A stretch of 64,000 bases of DNA from Nocardia brasiliensis ATCC 700358 (GCF_000250675.2 NC_018681.1:930001-994000), one strand, 5' to 3'. Counted from the stretch's first letter, positions 46,610-55,576 are shown. The notes: generated from the sequence alone by a model not told the origin. Translations and numbers: made by a program.

Positions 46610-48457
46610 ATGACGGTGGAGGTCGCGCCGCTGCCTGCGGCGGAGACGGGGAACCGACCGCCCCGAGCGGTACAGAAGGCACGCAAGAAGCAGGAGGCGC
46701 AGGCGCGCAAGGAGATCCTTGCCCCGGTCCGGCGCACGCTCACGCTGGCGAGCCTGATCATGGCGGTGGCCTCGGTGTGCACCGTCGTGCCGTTCGTGCT
46801 GATCGTCGAAGCCTGTCGCGAGCTGCTCGCCGCCGAGGTCGACACCGATCGGGTGTGGCGCCTGGTGTGGCTGGCGATGCTCGTGCTGCTGGCGCGCGGA
46901 CTGCTGCAGGCGGTCGCGCTCACCTGGTCGCATCTGGTGGACGCCGGCTATCAGCTCACCGTCCGGCGGGCGCTCGCGGCCAAGCTGACCAGGGTGCCGC
47001 TCGGCTGGTTCGGCGAACGCACCTCCAGCGAGGTGAAGAAGTATCTCCAGGACGATGTCGAAGCACTGCACTATCTGGTCGCGCACGCGCGGCTGGAGTT
47101 CGTCGGCGCGCTGATCGTGCCGCTGGTGACCCTCGGCTACCTGGTGACCGTCGACTGGCGGCTCACCCTCGTGCTGCTGATTCCCTTGGTGGCGTACGCG
47201 ATCTCGCTCAGCAAGATGATGGATCAGGACAGCAGGGATCGGCTGGCCGTCTACAACCGGTGGGAGCGCCGCGTCCAAGAGGCGACCGTCGAGTTCGTAG
47301 ACGGCATCCAGGTGGTGCGCGCGTTCGGCCAGGCGGGCAAGGCGCACAGCGAATTCCAGGCGGCGGCGGACGGTCAGGCCCGCAGCCTCGATCGGTGGAA
47401 GACGCCGATGATCCAGTTGCAGTCCGGGTCCGATATCACGCTCGCCCCGGTGTTCGTGATGGTGCTCATCGTGGTCGCCGGATTGGCGGGTGTCGGGCTC
47501 GACTGGTTCGCCCCGCTCGACGTGCTGCCGTTCCTGTTGGTCGGTCTGGGACTCGGCAGTTCCCTGCTCGGCCTCGGCTACGGCGGTCAGGCGTTGCGCG
47601 CCGCGGGCGCGGCGGCGCTGCGCCTGCACGAGCTACAGCAGACACCCGAATTGACGACCGGGACCGGCACCACACCGGTGGGCGATGAAGAGCAAGGTGT
47701 GGTTCGGTTCGAGGCGGTCGGCTTCGGCTACCGCAGCGACCACCAGGTGCTGCGCGATCTCGATCTCGAACTGCGGCCGGGCACCATCACCGCGCTGGTC
47801 GGCCCGAGCGGCTCGGGCAAATCGACGCTCGGCAAACTGGTGCCGCGCTTCTATGACGTCGACTCGGGCCGAATCACCATCGGGGGTCGCGATATTCGCG
47901 ATTACTCGACCGAAGAGCTGTATCGCACCGTCGGCTTCGTCTTCCAGGACGTGCGGCTGATTCGCGGCACGATCCGGGAGAACCTGCGCTTGGCCGATCA
48001 GGACGCCGACGACGCGGCCCTGGAGCGCGCCGCGCGGGCGGCGCAGATCCATGACCGGATCATGGCGTTGCCGCGCGGCTACGATTCCGAGATCGGCGTC
48101 GACGCCAGCCTGTCCGGCGGTGAGGCACAACGACTCTCGATCGCCCGGGCGCTGCTCGCGGACAGTCCGGTGCTGGTGCTCGATGAGGCGACCGCCTTCG
48201 CCGACCCGGAATCCGAGGCCGCCGTGCAGGACGCGCTCGCCGTGCTCGTCGCGGGCCGGACGGTGCTGGTCATCGCGCACCGGTTGCACACCATCACCGG
48301 CGTGGACCGAATCCTGGTGCTGGAGCACGGATCCATCGTCGAGCAGGGCGACCATCAGAGCCTGTATCAGGCCGGCGGCACCTACCAGCGCCTGTGGGAA
48401 ATCAACGAGGCGGCGCTCGGCGCCGTCACCCTCATCGAGAAGGAGGCGGCGCGATGA
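46610..48457 (+). CDS. irtA: IrtA-like siderophore ABC transporter, fused permease-ATPase without SIP domain
   Basis: 615-residue half-transporter: six-helix type IV (exporter-fold) membrane domain at about 50-340, then an ATPase with Walker A GPSGSGKST, signature LSGGEAQR and Walker B VLVLDEATAFADP. The membrane loops and LSGGEAQR/ATAFADP sequence resemble IrtA and YbtP, exporter-fold proteins that in mycobacteria and Yersinia import Fe-siderophores. Mycobacterial IrtA carries an N-terminal FAD-binding SIP domain; here it is absent and a stand-alone SIP gene is at 51795-52502. ATG at 46610 follows GAGAGGCGAAGAG. Stop overlaps the next gene (ATGA). An iron box lies upstream. Confidence 0.87.
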   Translation: MTVEVAPLPAAETGNRPPRAVQKARKKQEAQARKEILAPVRRTLTLASLIMAVASVCTVVPFVLIVEACRELLAAEVDTDRVWRLVWLAMLVLLARGLLQAVALTWSHLVDAGYQLTVRRALAAKLTRVPLGWFGERTSSEVKKYLQDDVEALHYLVAHARLEFVGALIVPLVTLGYLVTVDWRLTLVLLIPLVAYAISLSKMMDQDSRDRLAVYNRWERRVQEATVEFVDGIQVVRAFGQAGKAHSEFQAAADGQARSLDRWKTPMIQLQSGSDITLAPVFVMVLIVVAGLAGVGLDWFAPLDVLPFLLVGLGLGSSLLGLGYGGQALRAAGAAALRLHELQQTPELTTGTGTTPVGDEEQGVVRFEAVGFGYRSDHQVLRDLDLELRPGTITALVGPSGSGKSTLGKLVPRFYDVDSGRITIGGRDIRDYSTEELYRTVGFVFQDVRLIRGTIRENLRLADQDADDAALERAARAAQIHDRIMALPRGYDSEIGVDASLSGGEAQRLSIARALLADSPVLVLDEATAFADPESEAAVQDALAVLVAGRTVLVIAHRLHTITGVDRILVLEHGSIVEQGDHQSLYQAGGTYQRLWEINEAALGAVTLIEKEAAR

Positions 48458-50190
48458 TCCGCAAGTTGCTCGGGCTCGTCCCCGACGAGTTCGCCCCGCT
48501 GACACCGAAATTGTTCGCGGCGATCACCGCGCAGGCGCTGAGCCAGGCGGTCGCGTATCTGCTGCTGGTGCCGGTGCTCGAGGCATTGTTCGATCGCGAC
48601 CTCGGCCGGGCCTGGTTCTGGGCGTTGCTGATGATCGCGGCGGTCGCCAGCGTCGCGATATTCGGTTATCTCCAGGCCGTGCTGGGCCTGCGGATCGCGG
48701 TCGGTATGCAGCTGAAGGTGCAGACCCGCATCGGCGATCAGCTGAACGCGTTGCCGCTCGGCTGGTTCGAAACCGCCAATGCCGGAAAGCTTTCCAGGAT
48801 CGCCGTGGAAAACGTGCGGGAAATCCAGGGCGCTGTCGCGTATCTGCTCGCCAAGGTGCTCAACAGTGTCATCGTTCCGCTCGGTGTCGCGGTGGGCATG
48901 CTGTTCATCGACTGGCGCATTTCGCTGGCGATGTTGCTGGCGGCGCCCGTGCTGTTCGTGGTGAACAGCTTGGCGAACCGGGCCTACACCAAATCCGACG
49001 AGCGAGTGCACGCCGCAGCCGCCGAGGCGGACGCGCGGGTGGTCGAATTCGCACAGGCACAGCCGGTGCTGCGGGCGTTCGGCGCCGTCGGCGCGGGCAA
49101 CCGTGCCCTCGATTCCGCACTGCACCAGCAGCGTTCGGCGATCACCCGGATGGTGTTCACCGCGGTGCCCGGCTTGATCGTGTTCGCGCTGTTCGTGCAG
49201 GCGGTGTTCCTGGTGCTGGCCTACGTGGTGATCAGCCGGTTCACCGACGGCGCGGTCTCGGCCGCCGCCGCGATCGCGCTGATCGCGGTCAGCGCGCGGT
49301 TCATCGAGCCGCTGAACCAGGCCGCGCAGCTGGCCAACGGACTGCGCGCGGCCGCGGGCGCGGTCGGCCGGATCACCGGCCTGCTCACCGAACCCGTTCT
49401 GCCGGAGGCGAAGTCGGCGGTTACGCCGGGCGCGCCCGCGGTGGTGTTCGACAACGTGAGCTTCGGTTACCGCCCCGGCGAGCCGGTGGTCGCCGACCTG
49501 ACGTTCAGCGTGCCCGCGGGCACGACCACCGCGATCGTCGGCCCCAGTGGCGCGGGCAAGACGACGCTGCTGCGGCTCGCGGCTCGTTTCTACGATGTCG
49601 ACGCGGGCCGGGTGGTCGTCGGCGAGCACGATGTGCGGGAGCAGCCGTCGGAGACACTGCTGGATCAGCTGTCGCTGGTCTTCCAGAACGTCTATCTCTT
49701 CAATCGTTCGGTGGCGGACAACATTCGGATCGGCAAGCCGGATGCCACCGACGCGCAGGTTTGGGCAGCGGCGAAGGCCGCCCGCGTCGACGAGATCGTG
49801 CAGCGGCTGCCCGACGGTCTGGAGGCCGCGGTCGGCGAAGGCGGTGTCGCGCTGTCCGGCGGTGAGCGGCAACGGGTTTCGATCGCTCGCGCGCTGCTCA
49901 AGGACGCGCCGATCGTGCTGCTCGACGAGGCGACCAGCGCGCTCGATCCACACAGCGAGGCGGTGGTGGTGCGCGGGATTCATCAGCTCACCAAGGACAA
50001 GACCGTGATCGTGGTCGCGCATCGGCTGGCGACCATCGCGCACGCCGATCAGATCCTGTTCCTCGACGGCGGCCGGATCGTCGAACGGGGCACGCACGCG
50101 GAGCTTTTGGCGGCGGACGGGCGCTACGCCGACTTCTGGAACGAGCGGTCCCGTGCCGCCGGATGGCGGCTGGAGCCGGTCACAGTCTGA
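48454..50190 (+). CDS. irtB: IrtB-like siderophore ABC transporter, fused permease-ATPase
   Basis: 578-residue partner half-transporter: six membrane helices (about 15-300) and an ATPase with Walker A GPSGAGKTT, signature LSGGERQR and Walker B VLLDEATSALD. Translationally coupled to the IrtA-like gene (ATGA, 48454-48457), giving a heterodimer. In the IrtAB model it brings ferric siderophore across the inner membrane, where the SIP reductase releases iron. The convergent esterase gene ends close by, behind a strong hairpin. Confidence 0.88.
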   Translation: MIRKLLGLVPDEFAPLTPKLFAAITAQALSQAVAYLLLVPVLEALFDRDLGRAWFWALLMIAAVASVAIFGYLQAVLGLRIAVGMQLKVQTRIGDQLNALPLGWFETANAGKLSRIAVENVREIQGAVAYLLAKVLNSVIVPLGVAVGMLFIDWRISLAMLLAAPVLFVVNSLANRAYTKSDERVHAAAAEADARVVEFAQAQPVLRAFGAVGAGNRALDSALHQQRSAITRMVFTAVPGLIVFALFVQAVFLVLAYVVISRFTDGAVSAAAAIALIAVSARFIEPLNQAAQLANGLRAAAGAVGRITGLLTEPVLPEAKSAVTPGAPAVVFDNVSFGYRPGEPVVADLTFSVPAGTTTAIVGPSGAGKTTLLRLAARFYDVDAGRVVVGEHDVREQPSETLLDQLSLVFQNVYLFNRSVADNIRIGKPDATDAQVWAAAKAARVDEIVQRLPDGLEAAVGEGGVALSGGERQRVSIARALLKDAPIVLLDEATSALDPHSEAVVVRGIHQLTKDKTVIVVAHRLATIAHADQILFLDGGRIVERGTHAELLAADGRYADFWNERSRAAGWRLEPVTV

Positions 50191-50202
50191 TCGAAGAGGT
50201 TG

Positions 50203-50236
50203 GACCTGCTCGCGGATTCGACACCGCGAGCAGGTC
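50203..50236. terminator. Terminator between IrtB-like and esterase genes
   Basis: Perfect 13-bp inverted repeat (GACCTGCTCGCGG 50203-50215, CCGCGAGCAGGTC 50224-50236, 8-base loop) followed by TTAT; lies directly after the irtB-like stop and before the convergent gene end. Confidence 0.85.
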
Positions 50237-51637
50237 TTATGGCACCGGCCCGCCGTGGACGTTGCGGTAGTGGGCCGCGGCCGCACCGACATCGCCCTGG
50301 CCGAGTCCCAGTGGCGCCTGCAGGAACTCGGTGAGGATGTCGTTGGTCGCGCGCTGTGTTTCGCGCGGCCCGCGGGAGCCGCCCATCAGCTGGGCCATCA
50401 GGAATCGGGCGGGGTCGGCGAGGAAACGCGGCACGTCGGTGAAGCTGTAGTGATTCGCCTGCCCGATCTCGTAGCGATAGCCGCCGACCCGCAACCGGTC
50501 GAGCAGGCGCCGGTTGCCGACCAGATACTCGACGCTGTGCCCGGTCTCCTCGTGGTCGCTCTCCAGCAGCAGGAACGGCTTGGCCAGCGACTGTTCGGGG
50601 AGCGTGCCGTACAGCGTGCCATCGATGTTCGATCCCGCTTTGATCCGCGGGTCGTGCGCCACCGCCGCGGCCGCGGCCGCGCCGCCGAACGAATGGCCGA
50701 TGGCCGCAACGTGTTCGGTGTCGAGGTGCGCGCCGAGGCGCGGTCCCAGGCGTTCGGGCTTGCTCAGCTGATCGACCACGAAGCGCAGATCGGCGGTGCG
50801 GACGTCGAGTTGCCCGGTCATATACCGGGTTTGGTCCGGATCATTGTCGAGAAAGCGTTCGCGCGGGGTCGCGAGGGTGCCGTCGGCGAGCTCGGTGACC
50901 GCGGACTCGTACGGATGGTCGACGGCCAGCACCACGAATCCACGACTGGCCAGGTCGGCGAGCAACCCGGTGTAAAAGGCCCGTGGCGCACCGTATCCCG
51001 GCGAGAACAGCACCACCGGCCAGCGGTCCCGTTCCGGGTTGATCGGCACCTCGAGCCTGCCGTGGGTCTCGATCCGGTCGTATCCGCGCAGCAGCGCGCT
51101 CGGCAGCACGGATATCCGGTCGGGGAGCCGGCCGTGGCCGTCGAGATAAGCCGAGGGTCGGCCCAGTGCGTTCGGGTCGGCCGGATACCACGCCTGCACC
51201 ACGACATTGCGCCGGTCGGCGGGTGCGTCCGAACTCGGCTCCGGTCGATCCGGATCGACCCAGCGGAAGATTTCGGTGCCCACGGCATACTGTCCGTTCG
51301 GCCGCGGTAGGTCGGGCACCGGCAGCAGCGCCCAGGCCGCCATCGCGGGGACCACGAGAAGTCCGACCGTGACGCGCGCGACGATCGCCCATCGCGTCTC
51401 CGGCCGGTCCGTCCGCCGGAATGCCTGCCGGGCAACGAGTCCGGCGGCGGCGCCCACGAGCAGATACGTCGGTGCGAACTGCCAGTAGAACCCTTCGAGC
51501 AGCCACTGCGCGACACCGCCGGCCAGCAGGGCGGGCAGTGCGAAAGGAGCGATCCGGCGGGCGAGGGGCGGGGCGGCGATCGCCGTCACCGCGAACGCGA
51601 ACGCGGCGACGGCGAGCAACGCGTCCAGCATCGACAT
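50237..51637 (-). CDS. Membrane-anchored alpha/beta-hydrolase (PAF-acetylhydrolase-like esterase)
   Basis: 466 residues: four N-terminal membrane helices (about 1-120), then an extracytoplasmic-type alpha/beta-hydrolase domain with VVLFSPGYG (oxyanion region), nucleophile elbow AIGHSFGGAAA, and the His in QANHYSF. Resembles the PAF acetylhydrolase / chlorophyllase-type family. It lies in the siderophore locus on the same strand as the SIP gene, 157 bases downstream of it, with a palindrome and hairpin in between. Could be a siderophore or lipid esterase; substrate specificity is not shown by sequence. Confidence 0.75.
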   Translation of the reverse strand: MSMLDALLAVAAFAFAVTAIAAPPLARRIAPFALPALLAGGVAQWLLEGFYWQFAPTYLLVGAAAGLVARQAFRRTDRPETRWAIVARVTVGLLVVPAMAAWALLPVPDLPRPNGQYAVGTEIFRWVDPDRPEPSSDAPADRRNVVVQAWYPADPNALGRPSAYLDGHGRLPDRISVLPSALLRGYDRIETHGRLEVPINPERDRWPVVLFSPGYGAPRAFYTGLLADLASRGFVVLAVDHPYESAVTELADGTLATPRERFLDNDPDQTRYMTGQLDVRTADLRFVVDQLSKPERLGPRLGAHLDTEHVAAIGHSFGGAAAAAAVAHDPRIKAGSNIDGTLYGTLPEQSLAKPFLLLESDHEETGHSVEYLVGNRRLLDRLRVGGYRYEIGQANHYSFTDVPRFLADPARFLMAQLMGGSRGPRETQRATNDILTEFLQAPLGLGQGDVGAAAAHYRNVHGGPVP

Positions 51638-51747
51638 GACAGGTGACCTCCCGCTCCGTTGCCGGTCCCGCGAGACCGGTCGTGCATCCTGGTCCCAGCC
51701 TGGCCGACGGGCAGGTCAGCGCGCGTCTACAGCAGGTCGCTATCGAG

Positions 51748-51786
51748 TCATCCCGTGGGATGAACCGAACCCCGCCGGACGGCGGG
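51748..51786. repeat. Palindrome and hairpin between SIP and esterase genes
   Basis: TCATCCC-GT-GGGATGA (51748-51763, perfect 7-bp arms) may be an operator for the esterase gene; CCCGCC-GGAC-GGCGGG (51771-51786) is a short hairpin just after the SIP stop. No T-run follows the hairpin on the minus strand, so termination would be weak. Confidence 0.5.
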
Positions 51787-51794
51787 CCGGTGTG

Positions 51795-52502
51795 CTACTT
51801 CCAGTAGGCCTGCGATTTGATCGCGGTCTTGGGCAGCTGGTGAGTGGTCTTTAGCGTCTTGACGATGGACCGCGTGGTGTGACCGTCGCAGGTGACCCAG
51901 CCGAACGCGTCGTTCGCGCACGACATCTCGTGCGCCTGTTCGCGCAGCAGCCGGCCGTCATCGATCCGCTGCACCCAGGTGACCTGGTGATGCGGCTTGT
52001 TGCGCACCGGCAGGGTGGTGTCGGATTCGTACTGCCATTCCAGCCAGACCCGGGCCGGGGTGTCGCCGATCGCGTCGAGCAGCGAGTTGATCGCGGGCAG
52101 TGACGCGGTGTCGCCGAAGACGACGTATTCGCTCGGTGTCGTCTCGGGCAGCCGGAAATTCGAGCCGAGCACACACGCCTCGATCTCGTCGCCGACCGCG
52201 GCGCGCTGGGCCCAGGCGCTGGCCGGACCGCTGTGCAGGGCGAATTCGATGTAGAAGTGGTCGTTCTCGGGATCTTGATCGACCAGGGTGTAGCCGCGCT
52301 GGTGCAGTTTGTCGCTCTCGGCGTCGGGGATCCACAGCCTGATCCACTGCGTGGGGTGCACGGGGTGGTTCGCCAGCAGACCGCCGGCGGTGAAGCCGAT
52401 GCGCTGGTACTTGTCCGTGATGCTCTCGGTCGAGGTGACCCGGAAGCGATAGTCGTCCGCCCGCCACGCCTTCAGGATGAGACCGTTGGCTCCTTTACCC
52501 AT
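51795..52502 (-). CDS. Siderophore-interacting protein (SIP) FAD-binding ferric-siderophore reductase
   Basis: 235-residue protein of the SIP/ViuB-like family: an N-terminal FAD-binding barrel (YRFRVTSTESI, YTLVDQDPENDHFYIEFALH) and a C-terminal NAD(P)H-binding-like domain (YVVFGDTASLPAINSLLDAI, EWQYES, WVTCDGHTTR). It would reduce Fe3+ in the imported siderophore in the cytoplasm, using NAD(P)H via FAD. It supplies as a separate protein the domain that mycobacterial IrtA carries at its N terminus. The iron box at 52508-52526 ends six bases from its start codon. Confidence 0.9.
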   Translation of the reverse strand: MGKGANGLILKAWRADDYRFRVTSTESITDKYQRIGFTAGGLLANHPVHPTQWIRLWIPDAESDKLHQRGYTLVDQDPENDHFYIEFALHSGPASAWAQRAAVGDEIEACVLGSNFRLPETTPSEYVVFGDTASLPAINSLLDAIGDTPARVWLEWQYESDTTLPVRNKPHHQVTWVQRIDDGRLLREQAHEMSCANDAFGWVTCDGHTTRSIVKTLKTTHQLPKTAIKSQAYWK

Positions 52503-52507
52503 GCGGC

Positions 52508-52526
52508 TAAGGCTAGCCTAAGTAAA
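52508..52526. promoter_or_regulatory. DtxR/IdeR iron box upstream of the SIP gene
   Basis: TAAGGCTAGCCTAAGTAAA matches 14 of 19 consensus positions (on the plus strand); the core is the near-palindrome CTAAGGCTAGCCTAAG. It is immediately upstream of the SIP start on the minus strand. Confidence 0.85.
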
Positions 52527-52605
52527 GTCGAAAGTCTCGTGGTGGGCGGGGTGCATCGGGCCCCGTGCGCGGCACGGAGCCCGATGTCGTTGCGGCGCTG
52601 CGCGA

Positions 52606-53079
52606 TCAGCGCTGCTGCCCGGCGTAGTACGCGATGGTGTCGACGGACTCGCTGGTCAGCTTCCAGGTGCCGTCGATCTGCCGCCAGGCGATCTGGATCG
52701 GCGGGAAGGTGCCGTAGCCCGGCACGGTCACCATCAGGTCGGCATTGAGGGTGTCGCCCGCGGCGTTCGCGTTCTGCACCGCCCAGGTCAGGCCGGGCAC
52801 GCTGCCCATGACACCGCCGACCCGCTCGATCACCGCGAGGTCGACCTCGCCGCCCTCGAGTTCGGCCGCGCGCGCGGAACGCGAAGCGCCGGAGTTCAAT
52901 ACGAGCGAGAGCTTGGACTGGAGCTCGCCCGCCGACGGCGCGGCGGTGCGCACGATGGACGGCGCTGCGATTGCGGGAGCGGCGGCGGCCACCGTGCCGA
53001 AGGCGCCGAGGGCGGCGGCGGTGAGGGCGATTGCTGCGGTAGTCACGCGGGCATTGCGCTTGATCATGTGCGTTTCCAT
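52606..53079 (-). CDS. Secreted MTB12-like low-molecular-weight antigen protein
   Basis: 157 residues with a signal peptide (basic start IKRNARV, Ala-rich core, cleavage near APAIAAP). The mature part (SAGELQSKLSLVLN near the start, TWKLTSESV near the end) resembles the C-terminal domain of the mycobacterial MTB12 (CFP-2) antigen family. Start at 53079 (METHMIKRN) or 53067; both keep the signal. Upstream lies an iron box (53145-53163), so it is probably iron-repressed. A secreted partner in iron uptake is possible but unproven. Confidence 0.72.
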   Translation of the reverse strand: METHMIKRNARVTTAAIALTAAALGAFGTVAAAAPAIAAPSIVRTAAPSAGELQSKLSLVLNSGASRSARAAELEGGEVDLAVIERVGGVMGSVPGLTWAVQNANAAGDTLNADLMVTVPGYGTFPPIQIAWRQIDGTWKLTSESVDTIAYYAGQQR

Positions 53080-53144
53080 TCCTTTGGGGCGTGGTGGTGC
53101 CGCGCCTGGGTTCTTCGCCACAGTGCTGGCACTGCCCATAAATA

Positions 53145-53163
53145 TAAGGTAAGCCTATGCATA
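53145..53163. promoter_or_regulatory. DtxR/IdeR iron box between MTB12-like and hydroxylase genes
   Basis: TAAGGTAAGCCTATGCATA matches 13 of 19 consensus positions. It lies between divergent genes (66 bases before the MTB12-like start, 105 before the hydroxylase) and may serve both. Confidence 0.75.
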
Positions 53164-53267
53164 TTAGGGCGGGCCACCCGTCCGACGTCGGGCGGTCGAC
53201 TGGCCGCCTCGACCGTCACCGCAGCTGACGGCCCGATCCGATAGCTGCGAGGTGGCTGGAATCACAG

Positions 53268-54575
53268 ATGGGAGCACCGGTGGACAGACTTCTCGTGGTC
53301 GGCGCTGGTCCGAAAGCGATGGCTGTGGCAGCGAAAGCGCATGTGCTTCGTGCGTTGGATCTGCCCGCACCCCAGGTCATCGTCGTGGAATCGCATGCCG
53401 TGGGCGGCAACTGGTTGCCCAGCGGCGGCTGGACCGACGGCCAGCACCGGCTCGGCACCAGTCCGGAGAAGGACGTGGGCTTCCCGTATCACTCCACCTG
53501 GGCGCGCGGCCACAACCACGCGATCAACGAGGCGATGATGGCGTTCAGCTGGACGTCGTTCCTGGTCGAGCGCGGCACCTACGCCGAATGGGTGGACCGT
53601 GGGCGGCCGAGTCCGCACCACCACGTCTGGGCCAAGTACCTGCAGTGGGTGGCCCGCAAGACCGAGCTGGAACTGGTGCTCGGCTCGGTCCGCAAGATCT
53701 CCGCGGCCGCCGACGGCTGGACGGTCTCCGTGGCCGACGCGGACGGTGCGGTCAGTGCGATCGACGCGGACCGCTTGATGATCACCGGCCCCGGGCACTC
53801 GCGCCGGGCCCTGGCCGATCATCCGAAAGTGCTGAGCATCGCGGACTTCTGGGATCTCGCGGGTAAGCGCAGGCTGCCCGCCTCGTCGCGAGCCGCGGTG
53901 ATCGGCGGCGGCGAGACCGCGGGCTCGGCGATGGACGAACTGGTGCGCCACGACGTGCTCACGGTGTCGGTGATCTCACCGGCGGCCACCATCTATACCC
54001 GTGGCGAAAGTTACTTCGAGAACTCGCTCTACAGCGATCCGGCGAAGTGGCGGGCGCTGAGTATCCAGGAGCGACGGGATGTCGTGCGGCGCACGGATCG
54101 TGGCGTCTTCTCGGTTCGTGTGCAGGAGAACCTGTTGGGCGACAGCCGGGTTCATCATCTGCAGGGGCGGGTGATGCGGGTGGCCGAGCAGGGGGAGGGT
54201 GTCGCGCTCACCCTGCGCAACGATCTGCGTCCGGATCAGGTGCACACCTTCGATCTCGTGGTCGACGCAACCGGCGGGCAACCTTTGTGGTTTCTCGAGT
54301 TGTTCGATTCGGACGCGGCGGACCTGGTCGAATTGGCCATCGGCGGACCGATCACGCAGGCGCGAATCGAGGCCTCGATCGGTCACGATCTGGCGATCTC
54401 CGGGCTCGATACCAAGCTCTACCTGCCCAATCTCGCGGGCCTCGCGCAGGGCCCAGGATTTCCGAACCTCAGCTGCCTCGGCGAATTGTCCGATCGCGTG
54501 CTCGCCTCGGCGCCTGCCCGATCCGTGGCGATACCGCAGGCGGCAACACAGCGGGCAACCAATAGGCTAGGCTAG
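53268..54575 (+). CDS. MbtG-like lysine/ornithine N-monooxygenase (siderophore N-hydroxylase)
   Basis: 435-residue flavin-dependent N-hydroxylase. FAD motif VVGAGPKAMAV at the N terminus, NADPH motif VIGGGETAGSAMDEL, and DATGGQP near the C terminus. The SGGWTDGQHRLGTSPEKD segment resembles MbtG, the mycobactin lysine N6-hydroxylase, more than PvdA-type ornithine hydroxylases. Converts the terminal amine of Lys or Orn to a hydroxylamine, to be formylated by the next enzyme. ATG at 53268; a GTG at 53280 with GGGAG upstream is an alternative. Its stop codon lies inside the next iron box (54567-54585). Confidence 0.87.
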   Translation: MGAPVDRLLVVGAGPKAMAVAAKAHVLRALDLPAPQVIVVESHAVGGNWLPSGGWTDGQHRLGTSPEKDVGFPYHSTWARGHNHAINEAMMAFSWTSFLVERGTYAEWVDRGRPSPHHHVWAKYLQWVARKTELELVLGSVRKISAAADGWTVSVADADGAVSAIDADRLMITGPGHSRRALADHPKVLSIADFWDLAGKRRLPASSRAAVIGGGETAGSAMDELVRHDVLTVSVISPAATIYTRGESYFENSLYSDPAKWRALSIQERRDVVRRTDRGVFSVRVQENLLGDSRVHHLQGRVMRVAEQGEGVALTLRNDLRPDQVHTFDLVVDATGGQPLWFLELFDSDAADLVELAIGGPITQARIEASIGHDLAISGLDTKLYLPNLAGLAQGPGFPNLSCLGELSDRVLASAPARSVAIPQAATQRATNRLG

Positions 54576-54585
54576 CCTTACTTAT
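54567..54585. promoter_or_regulatory. DtxR/IdeR iron box overlapping the hydroxylase stop codon
   Basis: CTAGGCTAGCCTTACTTAT matches 14 of 19 consensus positions; the TAG stop (54573-54575) is within it. It precedes the formyltransferase by 21 bases. Confidence 0.85.
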
Positions 54586-54606
54586 TTCGAGAATGAGGTT
54601 CGGTTC

Positions 54607-55560
54607 ATGCGCATCGTGTCGTTCGGCTTTCAGACCTGGGGCCGTAAAACCCTGCAGGCGCTGCTCGATTCGGAGCACGAGGTGGTGCTCGCGGTGACCC
54701 ACCCGGCCAGTGCGCAGTCCTATAAGGCGATCTGGTCGGATTCGGTCGAGGAACTCGCGCGCGAGCACGGCGTGCCGGTGCATCTGACCGAGCGGGCCGA
54801 CGCCGCGACGATCGATCTGGTCAAGCGGGCCGAACCCGATGTCATCGTGGTGAACAGCTGGTACACCTGGATGCCCGCCGAGCTCTACGCCCTGCCGCCG
54901 CACGGGACGCTCAACCTGCACGATTCGCTGCTGCCGAAGTTCACCGGGTTCTCGCCCGTGCTCTGGGCGCTGATCAGCGGTGAGTCGGAGTTCGGGCTCA
55001 CCGTGCATCGGATGGACGAGCAGTTGGACACCGGCGACATCCTGGTGCAGCGCTCGCTGCCGATTCCGCCGGACGCCACCGGAACCGAACTCGTGCTGGC
55101 CGGCATGGAACTCATTCCGGGTGCGGTGCACGAGGCCCTGCGCCTGCTCGAGTCCGGTACCGCCGTCTGGCGTCCGCAGAACAAGGCCGAACGGACCTAC
55201 TTCCACAAGCGTTCCGACCGGGACAGCCAGATCGATTGGCAGTGGAGCGCAGTCGATCTGGAGCGTTTCGTGCGGGCCCTCTCCGAGCCGTACCCGCGTG
55301 CGTTCGCCTACTACCGGGGCGAGCGGATCGAGGTGCTCTCGGCGTCGGTGTCCGCGGCCTGCTACGGCGGCACCGCGGGGCGCGTCGTCGTGCAGGAGGG
55401 CGGCGGTGCCGTGGTGTGCGGGCCGGACCCGGTGCGCGGCCGCAATCGCGGCCTGGTGCTGACCCGGGTGCGCACGGCCGACGGCGTCGAGCACGAGGGC
55501 GCCGAATTCTTCAGGCGCGGAGGGTATCTCACCGCCACGCCGGAGCCGGTCGCCGGCTGA
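54607..55560 (+). CDS. N10-formyltetrahydrofolate-dependent hydroxyornithine/hydroxylysine N-formyltransferase
   Basis: 317-residue formyltransferase of the methionyl-tRNA formyltransferase superfamily. Catalytic motifs: Asn in VIVVNSWYTW, His in LNLHDSLLPKFTGFSPVLW, Asp in QLDTGDILVQ; a C-terminal OB-like domain follows. Siderophore homologues (CchA, Rft, FxbA) formylate N-hydroxyornithine in coelichelin, rhodochelin and exochelin synthesis. Together with the MbtG-like enzyme it would make N-formyl-N-hydroxy-Lys or -Orn as hydroxamate building block. ATG at 54607 follows TGAGG. A genuine Met-tRNA formyltransferase is unlikely here given the iron box. Confidence 0.87.
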   Translation: MRIVSFGFQTWGRKTLQALLDSEHEVVLAVTHPASAQSYKAIWSDSVEELAREHGVPVHLTERADAATIDLVKRAEPDVIVVNSWYTWMPAELYALPPHGTLNLHDSLLPKFTGFSPVLWALISGESEFGLTVHRMDEQLDTGDILVQRSLPIPPDATGTELVLAGMELIPGAVHEALRLLESGTAVWRPQNKAERTYFHKRSDRDSQIDWQWSAVDLERFVRALSEPYPRAFAYYRGERIEVLSASVSAACYGGTAGRVVVQEGGGAVVCGPDPVRGRNRGLVLTRVRTADGVEHEGAEFFRRGGYLTATPEPVAG

Positions 55561-55576
55561 CGGTTGCGTAGGGGGT

